This document shows, piece by piece, positions 15,430 to 27,986 of a DNA stretch of 64,000 nucleotides (position 1 is the stretch's first letter; each line of letters begins with the position of its first letter). Under the pieces are notes generated by a model. It was given only the letters and a program-made list of their open reading frames with translations. It was not told where the DNA came from and did no database searches. The position numbers were made by a program, and so were the translations under genes. The DNA is from Trichoplax adhaerens (lineage: Eukaryota; Placozoa; Uniplacotomia; Trichoplacea; Trichoplacidae). Location: positions 5,719,143-5,783,142 of the forward strand of contig NW_002060946.1 of NCBI RefSeq assembly GCF_000150275.1. Direction: 5' to 3'.

Positions 15430-16060
15430 TTTGGCTTTCCATTACGATATTTACCGAAGCATCGAAAGTTTTTTCTGATTGTTTTAATTTCGATATTACT
15501 GGAGCTTTCATCTGCTTTTCTTGCTGCCAATACAAAACGATCAGAAGCTGTTAACTGCTTCGCTTTCCTGCAAATATAATAGCGCACCCAACTTCTTTAC
15601 CATGTGGTGTTTTAATAGAAATAACTTCATTTTCGCAGTTGGCTAATTATTGGTAGTATCATCCTCAGGAAGATTAATCAGTGTATGTAAAACTCCCATA
15701 AGCGAACTAGAATGAGAAAATATTTGAATAACATTCCCAGTTTTGATACATACGCATTTAATAGCGTCTTAAAGTTGAACCAGTGAGCGTAGGATTGCCT
15801 ACATTAGCAGTGATAGATAATTTTGCTGCAAAGTAACTTTTACGATGTTATTACTCCCTCCAAGAAGGCTATTAAAAAGTGGGGATAATGCCAACATCAA
15901 AAAGCTCGCTTAATCATTCTGAGTACTGGGGTTTTTACAATCCCTTAGGTTCGCAATCGTCTAACTCAAAATCTGAGTTATTAAAATTGAGCAAATCTCT
16001 AATGTGACACAAGATCCGGCAAACACCATGTTTAACTTTAAAAGTATCCGTTTATTAATA
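15430..16060 (-). pseudogene. possible decayed coding sequence of unknown family
   Basis: Reading the minus strand from 16060 to 15430 gives successive 20-45-codon open segments in changing frames. Their composition is protein-like rather than the Lys/Ile/Asn/Phe bias of the surrounding DNA. Examples are DLLNFNNSDFELDDCEPKGL, PLFNSLLGGSNNIVKVTL, SSSLMGVLHTLINLPEDD, EVISIKTPHGKEVGCAIIFA and LTASDRFVLAARKADESSS. Stops or frame changes separate the segments. GC content is higher than in the flanks. I do not recognise the family. It could be a decayed gene or transposon, short exons of a real gene, or chance. Confidence 0.22.
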
Positions 16061-17522
16061 GAACGTTTGACGAGAGAAGAATTTACCTTTCTTCTCTCAC
16101 AACAACAGTCGAAAAAAACCCCGGATAATCGACTTCGTCTCCACGATAACAATTCCATATTATCTAACAGTTATATTAAGACATTGCACAAAAACATCAC
16201 CTTATATAGGCGACTACTGCGGCCTTATACACTCATATCACGAATAGTACAAGTACACTGTTTCATCATCAGCAATCATGAAATTACTTTATAAAATAGT
16301 AGTATATTCTGCTTCTTAATGTTACTGTACTTCAATTACTGCTGTAATTAGCTGAAACAACTACACGCTCTAAAATTAAAATTACTAGATATTATCTCAG
16401 CTACGATTTTGTATACACGCAATATCTGCTAATGCGCAAAATTTTCTGTATTGCTTAAATTAATTATCAGATCTATCTTTCGTGCATCACATTAATAGCA
16501 CTTGACGATAAGAATCTTAAAAAATTGGAATTCCTTGAGAGTGTGGTGAATAACATTATTAAATCCACATGTAATTCACGTATACTGATTACGGTGTAAC
16601 TAGCTACGACATATCTCTATTTATTGATAACTAAGACCACCGATGTAGATTAATATGTACACGTACTTATACATAACGTATATGAAATGTATATTTAACA
16701 TGCATCTATGAATTAGATAATACCTCTATATATAACTAGATCAATCGGTATTATCCATATATAATCAAAGAATCCGATGCTACTTAGCCTATGCAACCGA
16801 TTCCTATTCCTATTCTAGTAAATGTTCAAGTAATCGATAACCTACAGTAAGTGCCTACCATACTCCGATTATAAAAGATTCGTCTGGCATAGAGTGTAGC
16901 CATTGAGCTTTTAAACGGTAATTATATCTATCTTATGTAGCAGATATTGCACCGAGGCCAATATTTCTCTCTTTTTAATATATTTTATCACTATACAGTA
17001 ATAATTTACAGATAATTAAAATCCAGACAGCACATCTTACACCAAATAAGTATATTAGCTACCTGTACTGCTGGTAGTATTGATCATTTTTGCTTATCTA
17101 TCATCGATATATGTTAAAGCTATCATTATTCTATAACTTTGGCTATCGGTTTGACTCTAATTGATATCTTTTGCCATACAATCATGCTACAACTTGAATG
17201 GGGTTTTAAAAGTACATATTATATTCATTAATTTTTTGCTTGTAATAACGAATGGAAATCTCTTAATGATATAATGTTAAACTAACGTCACTTCGGCTTA
17301 CTTGTAGACTATTCAATTTATTTTTACGCTTAATTTTACTTTATTTTAATCATTTCATAAAGTATTGCTCCAAATTTTTCTAATTGTTCCAATTATTTCA
17401 AGTAAGGCATTAATAATTACTATAGATTGACTAAAACTATTTTAACTTTCTCTAAAATGGAATGTATGCCAAAATTAATTTTTACGAATTATAATTCATG
17501 TCTAATTTTTCTAAAATGGTAA

Positions 17523-17849
17523 ACACCGAGTGCTCCTTCTATTTATGACGGTTGTTCAAAAATTAATTTACAGTTTTATGAAATGATCCTGGTAACGGTA
17601 TCAAATCAGGATATTGATGTCATTTCCGCTGGTACCACGCTAATTTCCATGGTTGGTTTTAATATTTTATAGAATTTTTTGACGCAATCACCCTCAAATA
17701 CCTCATTATTTGGTCTTACTGATAATACTAGGATATCAGTTCCACAGCGATATACTTTGACTTTTAATTCCGTAGCTAGCATACCAAATCTTATCGATTT
17801 AGTAGCTAAGCGATATAAAAGCTATTCCGCTAGAAATTGTCAAATCTAG
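17523..17849 (+). pseudogene. possible coding remnant interrupted by one stop
   Basis: A single plus-strand frame runs 49 codons to a TAG at 17670-17672, then a further 58 codons to a TAG at 17847-17849. The composition is rich in Ser, Thr, Pro, Gln and Gly (for example SVPQRYTLTFNSVASIPNL), unlike random translation of this AT-rich DNA. The sequence just before 17673 (tattttatag) could also be a splice acceptor, which would make the second part an exon. No start codon fits well and no family is recognised. A chance open frame remains possible. Confidence 0.2.
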
Positions 17850-18956
17850 AATTTGTCATTAGGACATTACCAGTTCGCTTTATTTCCATTAAATACAATC
17901 TATTGTCTATCCTGAAGTATCAGATATCTCTTCAGTTTTGAAGATTGCTACTGTATTCCTGTACAAATAAACTAATTAAGCCAACACATTTAATAGGAAG
18001 TAATTTCTTCTATATGAGCCTTATCGATCCATTTTCTCTCAAATTGGGTCACTGATGAGGCATTTCCTTAGTATGATTTAATTAAGTATTTGACAGAAAA
18101 CAATTCTTAATGCTAAAAATAGTATCATCTATCATGGCCTTATTAACTAGTTGTTTAAGGGAGTATTTTTAATATTGATCACGGTAGTAAATTTCTATGA
18201 TAAGCTATTGTATAATATTACTTTATAAATGAAGTCCTACCTATTTGGAAATACTATAGTTTCTTCAATTGGCAAGTTTATATTTGTCAATAATTTGAAG
18301 GGTGAGAAAAGATTATGTACCGCCATTTATTTCATCGATGTAAAAAGCAAGCTTCAATCAGGAATTTCAATAAATATTGTCAATTTAATCATGCTAATTC
18401 ATAAGTTAAATCGTATATTTTTCTTTAATTTCATGCAGAAGTGTTATAGAGTAGCGTATTTATGGTTCCAGAAATAAAGGTTATACGATGTCTGCTATAG
18501 TTATACATTAAAGTTTTATTGAGACGAAAATTAAGCTTATGATACTGCATACACAATTTTGTTATCTACAATATCTTTATCATTTTGGTTTATCTAAAGG
18601 TTCTCATATCATTAAATAAGGATACGATAGAAAGAATCATGTACGTTAGCCAATAAGAAAATTGCTACTAGCTGTAGTCAGCCAAAAAGCATTACTGTAT
18701 AAGTTTAAACTTGTATTATAGACCCTTTACAATCATGAGCTAAATAATACCACACATCTACGGCTATTTCAAGATCTAAATTAAGAATCGCGTGAAATCC
18801 TGTTGTTCCTTCTTTAGGACGAACATAGAAGGATTTAGATTGTCGTCGGTGAAATTCATATATTCTAAATCAGAAGTTACTTTAAGCAATATATGGAATG
18901 TGTTCCATTACACTTTAGTATATTAAAATGAAGAAATTCTTCTCGTGTTGATGTAT

Positions 18957-20021
18957 TTAAGCAGTCCTAAATGTTGCAGTAGTATTTGGGGTTCGTGATA
19001 GGTAAGCTAGTGGTCTACCAAATTTATTAATAATTTCATGGCGAATATCCCGGCTAAAGTAGACATATATTAACGGATTTAGCGCTGGATACGAAAAGGC
19101 TAATTCGCGTAAGCCATATCTTGATGCCTTTAAACAATTTATTAGCAATTGAAGACTCTGTACTCTTATACTAAAAGGTAAAGATCCTAATATTAATGCT
19201 ACCATAGAGCAAATAATTTGCGGCACTACTAAAGCAATGAAAGTACCGGTAATTATTATGAAAGGTACTGCCGCTTTAAATCGCCTTGCAATGAGCTGAC
19301 TTTTTCGATTGTGAACTAGAAGAAATGAAGGGATTTGATGGTTATTGATCATTTTTAAATGACGTAGAGAAATGAAAAATATATAACCATAGCAAGATAT
19401 CATGATCAGCAAAGGACCTAAGAAGCAAAATGAATAAAAAGCAAGTGTATAAGTTAATTCATCGGTAATTTCGCCACTGGTAGGACACGAATTTTTGGTG
19501 CTATTCTGGCCTTGAGTACGAAAAGTAAAAAGTGGATAAAATGATCCAACGAGTGCCGTAAGCCATATAATCGTAAGGCAAACGTAGGTATATTTGCGAT
19601 TTACTACCTTACTATAACTAAATGGTAAAATAATCGTGATTGTTCTATCTACTGCTATCAGGGCTAAATGCAAGCAAATGCAAGACATTAGGAAATTGCG
19701 TAGAGGATTTTTGAGATAACATAAGAAATTGACTTGGTAAATAACTGTTATAGGATAAGGAAGGCAGAATAATAATGCAAAAAAGAGGCCACTGGTTGAC
19801 ATACTACACAATTTTACGTTATGAATTTTCCACAATTTTCTGTGTGTTAATATAAGATGGACCAAGGTTCCATTAGTAAGCAAGGCAGTAAAACCAACAA
19901 TTTCGTAATACATAATTTGAGGCATTTCTCTTATGATGGAAGTAGATCGCGAAGGATCGTCTGTAACGGAGTCGTTTTGAACCGATTGATAAGTTGTGCA
20001 AGTTGTAAAACTTTCCATCAT
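18957..20021 (-). CDS. class A (rhodopsin-like) GPCR, intronless, 354 aa
   Basis: This is a complete seven-transmembrane receptor in one exon. The extracellular N-terminus (1-37) has an N-glycosylation sequon (NDS, 16-18). TM1 carries the conserved Asn50. TM2 (about 71-90, ending CLPYP) lacks the usual Asp. Cys101 before TM3 and Cys179 in the second extracellular loop can form the conserved disulfide. DRY is DRT at 125-127. The third intracellular loop is basic (RKSQLIARRFKAA). TM6 lacks the CWxP motif but has Pro267. TM7 has NPLIY at 315-319, followed by helix 8 (SRDIRHEI). A second Met follows the first, and the first ATG is used. The receptor is closely similar throughout to the one at 27915-28979, so the two are paralogues. 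It is presumably a cell-surface G-protein-coupled receptor with unknown ligand. Confidence 0.93.
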   Translation of the reverse strand: MMESFTTCTTYQSVQNDSVTDDPSRSTSIIREMPQIMYYEIVGFTALLTNGTLVHLILTHRKLWKIHNVKLCSMSTSGLFFALLFCLPYPITVIYQVNFLCYLKNPLRNFLMSCICLHLALIAVDRTITIILPFSYSKVVNRKYTYVCLTIIWLTALVGSFYPLFTFRTQGQNSTKNSCPTSGEITDELTYTLAFYSFCFLGPLLIMISCYGYIFFISLRHLKMINNHQIPSFLLVHNRKSQLIARRFKAAVPFIIITGTFIALVVPQIICSMVALILGSLPFSIRVQSLQLLINCLKASRYGLRELAFSYPALNPLIYVYFSRDIRHEIINKFGRPLAYLSRTPNTTATFRTA

Positions 20022-23000
20022 GAAACGTAAAGAAAGCGATGATAATGTTTGAAATGCAATGTAAATTAAAAAGAAGCAGAAAGGAACTGAATTGATGCTG
20101 TTAGAGAGGTAAATATCACTAATGGATAAAAGCTGTTCGATCTATTTAAACCTAAGATTACATTGAACTATTTTCTTCATTTAGCTATTGTGCCGTAGTT
20201 ACCAATGCAATATATGCTATCTTTGGTTTAACTACTCATTGCTATGGATATTTATATTTTGGGTTTATTATAACTTCAACTTAATTATTTAAATTAAGAT
20301 TTAATGAGGCTCATTTACATGAATAGTACGATATTCTTAACTGCCAGGCAAGATTTTGTAGACCCGGACAATAGTTGAAATAGAAATCTTTCTTATTAAG
20401 TACCGCCGTTACCAAATTATTCTGTTATCAATTTTGGTGTTGTTTGTAATCATTACAACTAACTCTTTAATTTTGGATTATAAATATTACTAATTGCTTA
20501 CTATAATAATTTTTCAATAAAAATTGGAAGTTGATGATGGTGAATTTTTCTATTTAAATAAAAAATTGAATGCTATATTTTTAATAATTGTCAAGGAGAC
20601 CATTGATAGTTTACTTTACGTTGCTATAATTAATATTAACTAATAAAGCCTTTCATAGATAATTCTTTATTAATAGAATAATCGTTCATCACTCTCACCT
20701 TTAACTGGATGTTTGGTAAGATCCATAGTTACATATTATAGCAGAGTTTAGCGTCTCAATAATATTTATATATCTATTTATGATAGCAGTGATTTTATAC
20801 CTTACAGTTATAATAGCGAATTTCGATTTAAAGATACAGTAGAGTGATTGATACTATTCCATTTTTAGTTCTGATTTATAAAGCGTTGTTGCCGTGATTA
20901 CGCAACTATTTCAATTATAATCATTAGAACTTATTTGATTCTGCGAGGATTAGACGAAATTTATTAAATGATGATATTACATTGTCAGCTTTTTTTATGC
21001 CACGTCACATTATTTACTTAATAATTTACTTTTATACAAAATTAAGGATTTTTAATATGGCAAAGGTGTAAAAAGATTGCATGGTATTAAATCTTTGACT
21101 TTTTCATATATGTATGCAGTGCTGTTCTTATATCATAACACATGCTGTATTGATCTTAAAATTATAATTCCATTTCTCTCCTCCGTCTCGATTTGTACGG
21201 TAACACTATACACTATAACCTAAATAACTCGCTATTGGATCGCTTAAATTTAATTTTCAAAAATTTTAATGTCCTAGAGGTCATAGTTCAATATCTTATT
21301 GCCCATGGCTAATGTTTATAAATAAGTTATGTGCTTAACATTGAGTAAAAAGATAATTATTAACAGCAAAATTGCATACTGTACGGTATTGTAAATATGG
21401 ACCAATAAGATAATCTCTATCACAATTTCCACTTGCCATTCTGCAAGTACTTTGCTACATGCCGGTAAGATAGGTTGCAGTATCTTAGTGGCTTGTCGTA
21501 AAGAGTTGTTAAAGTTGAGATTCCCCAAAATTAATAGCTTTATGTTTGCTGTAAAGAATTTGTAGAAACAGATTAAAGTATCAGTAATCCCTACAAGAAT
21601 ACTGTTGACAAAGAAAGTTACGCGCTTTATCATCTAGAGAAGTAGGCTGTAAAAAAATCACGATTCTAGTGATCATTAAGTATAAACTAACAAATATTAG
21701 AGGTTAGGCAACAGTATATAGTTCATAATGCATTGCATTATTATATTTTTCCAATAAATGTTATTTACCACGCTAAATCAGGTCACGTATTTATTATTAT
21801 TACGATGATGAAATATATTGATGGTCGCTGAACGTGAAGACATGAATTACTACAGAAGCGCCACGTAGAAAATTCAATAGGCTATAGCGGTACTGGATTC
21901 ATGACGCTAACATTTGATAAATTTATTCTATGAGCAAATCGGTAGTATCAACAAAAATTATATTTATCATACGATTGGTTTATATTAGCAGTAGTCCTTA
22001 ATATTAGCGTGTTTGGCTATTTGTAGTTGCTATTCTATTAAATAAATAAACTTTTAAAAGCGTGCTTTTTTACATATTGTTATGCTATGTAGCAAAATAA
22101 TTATAGAATATATTACAACGTGATATATTTTGAATTCAAAGTCCATCATTAGGCTACATAATTATTGGTTATTCTAATTATTATAATCCTGCTATGAAGT
22201 ATAAGGCTGCATAATATAATACCTATAAGATTTGGGGGTTGATAGTTAAGGGCAATGATCTGTAAGTTAAATGGGTAGGAATTAATTGAATCTTGCGAAA
22301 TTTTATTTCAATAATCTTGATATCCCGAAATACTAGGGATAAGACGACGTGGAGACGTAACATGGATAAGAAAAAAGGTATTATATCTATAGTTTAAAAT
22401 TGATTCTTCCAATGATAGAAATTTGATCATTAACCGTATCGGTTAACATCATACCAAATATAAGTAGCATTAAGTTATTTATCGACGTGATCGGATAGGA
22501 TTAAGACTATAGAATAATGAGCAGTGACGGTAGTGATGCAATACTTACCCCCAGCAGCGTTCTAGATCGATCCCAATCTTCTCTCCATCAAAAACCTCCG
22601 ACTTTTATACCTTTGGCGGCGCATTATACCGTAGAGTGTCTGTAAAATCTACAGTAATCCTTCCTAATACTTGGAAGTCCCAACCATAGAAATTCTTTCC
22701 TACGATCCTAAAATAGCTATTCTGTGTCATAGGTATTGCACTAATCTTATCACTTTCGAAATGTTATTACAAGCAGTGGTATAAGTCTGATTGTACATAT
22801 TGGATATAATTGTCTATCCAAACAGTTATTATAAGTAAAGACGTTATTGCTCATGCTCCCTTAGTAAAGCGAAGGGTTGTATGACTAGTATAATTATAAA
22901 GTCTAATTTTCATACGAGTACGTCTACTAGAAATATGGCTTAATTTGATACTACCATATCAGGATACCTTATCCTTATGAATTAATAACTACTCAATTAC

Positions 23001-24190
23001 TTTTTAAAACAATTACATTTTGAAGCTATTACATAACAGTGATATCATGCGGCGTGCAGAAGTTTAATATTAACTATAGATGGATATTTTACCCAAGTTT
23101 ATGAATAGCTTAATGTATAGAAAGTGTGCTAATGTTGTCCCTCTTCTAGTTGAGCAGTTACATACTAAGGAAAGTAATAATTATAATCAATGCATCATCA
23201 AATTTAGGTTTTCAATACCTTGAAATCTATTGCACAGTATGTCATAAAATCATGACAGTATATTACTCAAAAGCTGTACTTTATACGCGTATAATTTTCA
23301 CCTACGGTCTTTACGTAAATAGTCCATACAGCACAAGGGCACCGTTTCATCATGCTAGCTATAATCTGTAATTATCTTATTAAGATATTAACCGACTAAT
23401 CAACGCCACCTTGTGTTTTAATTTATACATTACAACTGAAAAGGAAATAATCTCGTGATTATACTTTCTAACTATATAACTACGGTAATTAGCTGAAGTC
23501 TATTAAAATCATATAAACTTTATTGCAGTACTTGTATAGTCTCATATTAAAGAACCATTCATGAAAGTAAGTATATAATGTTATCATGAGTTGTGTCTGC
23601 CCATTAATATTATGATTCTTTGTAAGTAGGTACAACTGTCATAAAACTTTTGCTGAGTTTAATAGTAACTTCTAGAGCTTAACTAAAATAGTATAGCAAT
23701 TATGATGTTATATTCTGCATCCAAGTTGTTACTGTCTGCCACCATCAGATTCAATACTTTATTCTGAATCACTAGTAATTTAATTCAATTGGCCTACTCT
23801 TTATTTGCTAAAGAACAGAATGTCTAATTCCATCGCATGGATATTTTTTTTACACATGACTTAATAACTAGTACAATCTATTGAAACTCCTTTATTAAAT
23901 ATTTCTATGGAACATCGTTAACTTTCAAATACTTGACAGCAAAAAAATCTATTTAGTAGCCAGTAAAAATGTAGAGCAACGGTATTGACAGTTCGAAGTA
24001 CAGGAAGTTTTATTTTGCTATCCATATTGATTGGTTATTGTTCTACCACAATGCTTACAACTTCACGTTGCAATGCCGCTATAAAAACCTTTGGATGATT
24101 CATTACTATAATGCAGAGTTTGGTATTAGATACTAATGATCTCAATCCCTGATGACTTGTTTTTATGCAATTATACGATTTGGGCAAATA

Positions 24191-24355
24191 TTTTCGTCTT
24201 ACTAATCGCTATTTGGACGAGCAAAGTTTATCAGGAGTCAATTCAGTGGAGTAAAATCACAAGGCTTATTGAGTAAACATTTTCGTTTACTAATGGCTAT
24301 TTTGGTGAGCAAGAACTAACAGGAATCAATTCAGTAAAGAAGTTAATTTATTGAG
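24191..24355. repeat. two-copy tandem duplication, about 89-bp period
   Basis: Copy 1 (24191-24273) and copy 2 (24280-24355) share, in order, ttttcgt-ttactaat-gctat, tgg-gagcaa, agga-tcaattcagt and ttattgag. They differ by scattered substitutions and a short deletion. There is no coding capacity. Confidence 0.7.
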
Positions 24356-26171
24356 AATTCCTAACATTAGAGAAATTTAAAAATCTGCACAATGAAAAGA
24401 AAATATTAAGATTGCCTATAGTCCTTTCATATGAATTAAATTTATAAGGTAATGGCAAGACGTGGTATTTCCTTTTAATCTTTCAATTTTTTCCACAATA
24501 CCGTGAACAATATCGTCATTTATTGTCATTAAAACCTATTTGGCTATTGAAATAACAAAACTGCTAAGGCTATTCTTAAGTGTATATTCCAATTTCTATT
24601 CAAAGCATTTAAATCGTCTTTATTCTTACAGCCGTTAACCAATAAAGTAGGATATTGAAACAAAGTCATCTTTAAAATAACTATCTCAAAATAATTAAAT
24701 TGGAGAATTTAATTTCCTTTTAAGTAACATATAGCTTAATTCGAGTAAATTTATAAAGACTGCTTTTACAAGTACAAATCTTGCATCATTATCACTGAGG
24801 TGTTTTTCATAGAATTGAAGTTTGATTGAATTATGTATTCATTGAATTAGAATTGTATTGGTCCGCGACTGGTATAATTGTAAGGCATCACAAAGTAATT
24901 GCTATTTCACGATGATATATAACAAGATAGACGCTTAGATACCAATATCCACGTGTGCTTCTATTCTAAAAACAACTGGTCTTAAATTGACTTTGTTTAA
25001 GCAGATTTGGGGATAATTTATCACAATCTATCAATTCCTTTACCATACTACGTGCTAATTATATGCCATGAAATGAATTACTACTTCCTAATTCTTAAAA
25101 TCGATATGTTGTTGAGCCGAAACGAAAGGATAATGAATATATATATATTGCTATAAGAGTTCTAGCTCAGGCAAGTAAACATCATCATCTGCTACGGTAC
25201 TTACTCTACTAATTGGATATAAACCTTTCATTATTAAGGCAATAGCAGCAATAAGTCAATAGTAAATGAAATTACAGGACTAATTCAGTGTAATAATTAT
25301 AATTATTTATTATATGCGTAAATGTTGGCGTTATTGGAGGATATCAGATAATCTACCGATATTACGGTTGCTTGCTTTCAGCGATTCGAGTTCCATTAAT
25401 CAGTAACTAATGTCCTCTTCTTTTTAAGTTATGAAACACAAACAATATTTATAATTTCGATTATTTGTTATCTTCAAGTATCTATCTATCTTTAATTTGC
25501 ATTCAACTCGTAAACACTCGTTCCTGAACTCATGTTTTATATGACGACTTTAAATATTAATTACCGCAATTCATCACGGAAATACTTCTTCATATAAGGA
25601 CAATTTTTTGGTATGCATTCATCCTTATGTTCAAGAAGTAATGTGTATCATAATAATATAGATATGCTAGTCTAGCACATTACTTTGCTGCAAACTGTAA
25701 AAACTATAAAATTCTAACGTCAAATTTTGATGTAACTTACCAAGTACATTGCCGCAATATTATAGTACATATATAGAGTCAAATCGCTACATTGACTATT
25801 AATTATGATAATTCTCCTTACACCAAGTGCCTTACTACGTCTGAAACAGCTAACATAAAAATCTTCCTTAACTTATTATTGACAAATCCGTTCTAATTAA
25901 ATAGACGGATGAGTCTAATATACTGTAAATGATTAGTTACGCCATGTGTATTGTTAAAGAAAATCAAAGCGAAGCAAATTTATTTCATGCTAGCTAAAGC
26001 AACAATACATAATCAACAAGCATAGCAGTATTAATTTGCTGCAACATCTTTCATTATCAAATCTACTAAACATACATTTAAAAAGGAAAATTCGTCATAG
26101 CAAAGCAAACAAAGAGGACAAGTCAATATTGTTCTACATTACATACCGGTATATTGTTGTACTTTAAAGAT

Positions 26172-26416
26172 TAAATAGGAAGTTCTAAGTCTGGTCACGT
26201 TGCGATGATGAACTACAGATTGCAGATTACAATTACGGGAAAACTACTATATAGAGAGGATTGAAATATTTTGTTTATGTCGTAAAAAGCTTGACAAAAA
26301 TTAATTAGATGCACTGTAACTTGCAATAGGAAATTTGTAAATCTGATCATGTTGCGACAATAAACGGCGGATATATCAGAAAAAGTTTAACAGAATGCCA
26401 AAATATTTTATTTATA
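26172..26416. repeat. diverged two-copy tandem duplication, about 153-bp period
   Basis: Copy 1 (about 26172-26283) and copy 2 (about 26325-26416) share the landmarks aatagga-t, tctg-tca-gttgcga, a run resembling gaaaa-ct, and aaatatttt-tttat in the same order. Divergence is substantial, so this is an old duplication. Confidence 0.5.
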
Positions 26417-27184
26417 CTAGAAAGAATTCGAGAGAGAGAAAAAATTCTTTATTGTCGATTTTTATTTAATCCAGCAAGATCTTCCTACAGTTATACTTAA
26501 CAGAATTGTTACAACGGATATGCAGGCAACAACCAGCCTTTATATGATTATTGCATGAAAATGATGAAAACAATTCTTCACAGATAGAGTCTTTCTGTAA
26601 CGTTGCATTTATCTTTTGTACAATTTTTTATGAGTCAGTTATAGTGTCGAGAAACTTTTAGTGTACATTCAGCTCGATAACGAATCATATATAGCAATAT
26701 ATACAGTAGACAAACTCTTTATCAATTATCTTATCTTGTCATTAAAGCATACAATCCAGACACAATGTGCAAGTAGTACCTTATCCTAACAAATTTTTAA
26801 TACAAATATCTATTATGGCATTGATTGCTAGTCCTTATTCTATTTCTTAATCATTAAGAAAGATTTAAGCACGAAAGAAAGACTTTTGTGATCAAGAGCT
26901 TATGTTTGCTTAGTCTATTTTTTACATGTTTACATTTTATATCACGGATTGTGCAAGTTTTCTATCATTTGATGATGAATCTTCCATTATTATATATATG
27001 ACGCTAGAACGGAAGATTTTTGTTAGTAATACTGCCATAAGAATAATTTTGCATTCCTATTCTATTTTGAATTAGCAGATTGAAAACTCCATTTTTCACT
27101 AATAACCGAGCGGATACAGTAAAATAGCTCGGAGTAAATTCGTATCTGTTAACGCCATGAAACCAAGTTGGTACCAGTACATAG

Positions 27185-27373
27185 CAATAGTATGTCTCTA
27201 AAGTTAAAATTGAAACCTATATTAACTCAATGTAAGCGATAAAGAGCATAATAACTTGAAGCTCTGTTGACCCATTTGCCGACATAGTATGTCTCTAAAG
27301 TTAAAATTGAAAACCTTACTAACTCAATATAAGCGATAAAGTACAGGATAACCTGAAGATATGCTGACCCATA
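27185..27373. repeat. two-copy tandem duplication, 97-bp period
   Basis: Copy 1 (27185-27274) and copy 2 (27282-27372) both begin agtatgtctctaaagttaaa and end tgacccat. The copies are highly similar, making this one of the youngest local duplications in the window. It lies a few hundred bases downstream of the duplicated tail of the GPCR gene at 27915-28979. Confidence 0.8.
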
Positions 27374-27667
27374 TTACATATGTTGATTGACTTCAACAGA
27401 TACATGATTAGCGCGCTGTTCATTTAATCAAAACAAGGTGTCATTTTTTTATCATAGTAATGTCATTCTCCTTGAACTCACTATGATACTTTAAGGAAAA
27501 ATACTGATTTGAGTTAAATTTGAAATGTTTATTCGTTTTCATAACCGAATGGTTTCGATCATGTTCATGGTTACTAGAGGATTGTGCACTAGTAAGTTTA
27601 ATATCGAATTGTACCAGTACCGAAATGATCATGTTCATATTATGGATCCATGACGAAATGCTTTCGC

Positions 27668-27823
27668 TTTCGGATATCTTGTAAAATTTATTAGTTGATT
27701 TTTTAACCGTGTAGTAGGATTTATTCATGAGCATTTTTAGAGTTGTTGAGTTTAATCGATAGCTAGGCGTAAGGGCGATATTTCTTTTCCTGAATAAGAT
27801 ATTCGAAATAATAGAGGTTTGCA
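27668..27823 (-). pseudogene. duplicated 3' end of the adjacent GPCR gene
   Basis: This block is a diverged tandem copy (163-bp offset) of 27831-27986, which holds the last codons, stop and 3' flank of the GPCR gene at 27915-28979. In the receptor frame the copy still reads CKPLLFRISYSGKEISPLRL and then stops after three more residues. The true tail reads CKRPLVRIPISGTKTSALRL. A 127-codon frame (27441-27824) overlaps it but reads the homologous DNA in a shifted frame, so it is probably not a gene. The copy carries AATAAA-type signals, as does the parent flank. No acceptor-like AG directly precedes the copied tail, so use as an alternative last exon seems unlikely. Confidence 0.75.
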
Positions 27824-27830
27824 TTTAGTT

Positions 27831-27986
27831 TTCAGATATCTTGTAGGATTTATTGGTTGATTTTTCGAGCATGTGGCAGGATTTGTTCATAAATATTATT
27901 TAGTGTTGTTGAGTTTAACAGATAGCTAGTCGTAAGGCCGATGTTTTCGTTCCTGAAATAGGTATTCGCACTAATGGGCGTTTGCA
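27831..27986. repeat. parent copy of the duplicated GPCR 3' end
   Basis: This is the partner of 27668-27823. It contains the last 24 codons of the receptor gene (stop at 27917-27915) and about 80 bp of 3' flank. A candidate polyadenylation signal AATAAA sits on the minus strand at 27854-27849, about 60 bp after the stop. Confidence 0.75.

Larger units (their letters stand above)
551..18956. other. long AT-rich intergenic region without a confident gene
   Basis: No open frame here has domain features, a credible start and non-biased composition together. Most frames are shorter than 100 codons and several open only from non-ATG codons. The stretch holds local diverged tandem duplications (2242-2355 and 10191-10576) and two short coding-like remnants with stops or frame changes (about 15430-16060 minus and 17523-17849 plus). 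It also holds a weak dispersed-repeat motif near 14940 and 16205. Small or multi-exon genes made of very short exons cannot be excluded by eye. Confidence 0.5.
20022..27440. other. AT-rich intergenic region between two paralogous GPCR genes
   Basis: No confident gene is seen. The longest ATG-initiated frame (21316-21633 minus, 105 codons) is hydrophobic but has no recognisable motif. Short diverged tandem duplications occur at 24191-24355, 26172-26416 and 27185-27373. An AT microsatellite lies near 25138. A motif shared with 14940 and 16205 appears near 23270-23360. Confidence 0.5.

Noticed and set aside
16004-16294. 96-codon frame on the plus strand
   Set aside because: It overlaps the coding-like minus-strand patch and has no recognisable feature. 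The opposite strand looks more protein-like.
18229-18477. 82-codon ATG frame on the plus strand
   Set aside because: Composition is dominated by Lys, Ile, Asn and Phe and there is no motif. It is compatible with chance in AT-rich DNA.
21316-21633. 105-codon hydrophobic ATG frame on the minus strand
   Set aside because: Hydrophobic runs arise easily from T-rich DNA. There is no signal, motif or neighbour supporting a gene, though transcript data could change this.
27441-27824. 127-codon ATG frame on the minus strand
   Set aside because: Its first part is the duplicated tail of the neighbouring GPCR gene read in a shifted frame. The rest has no recognisable feature.
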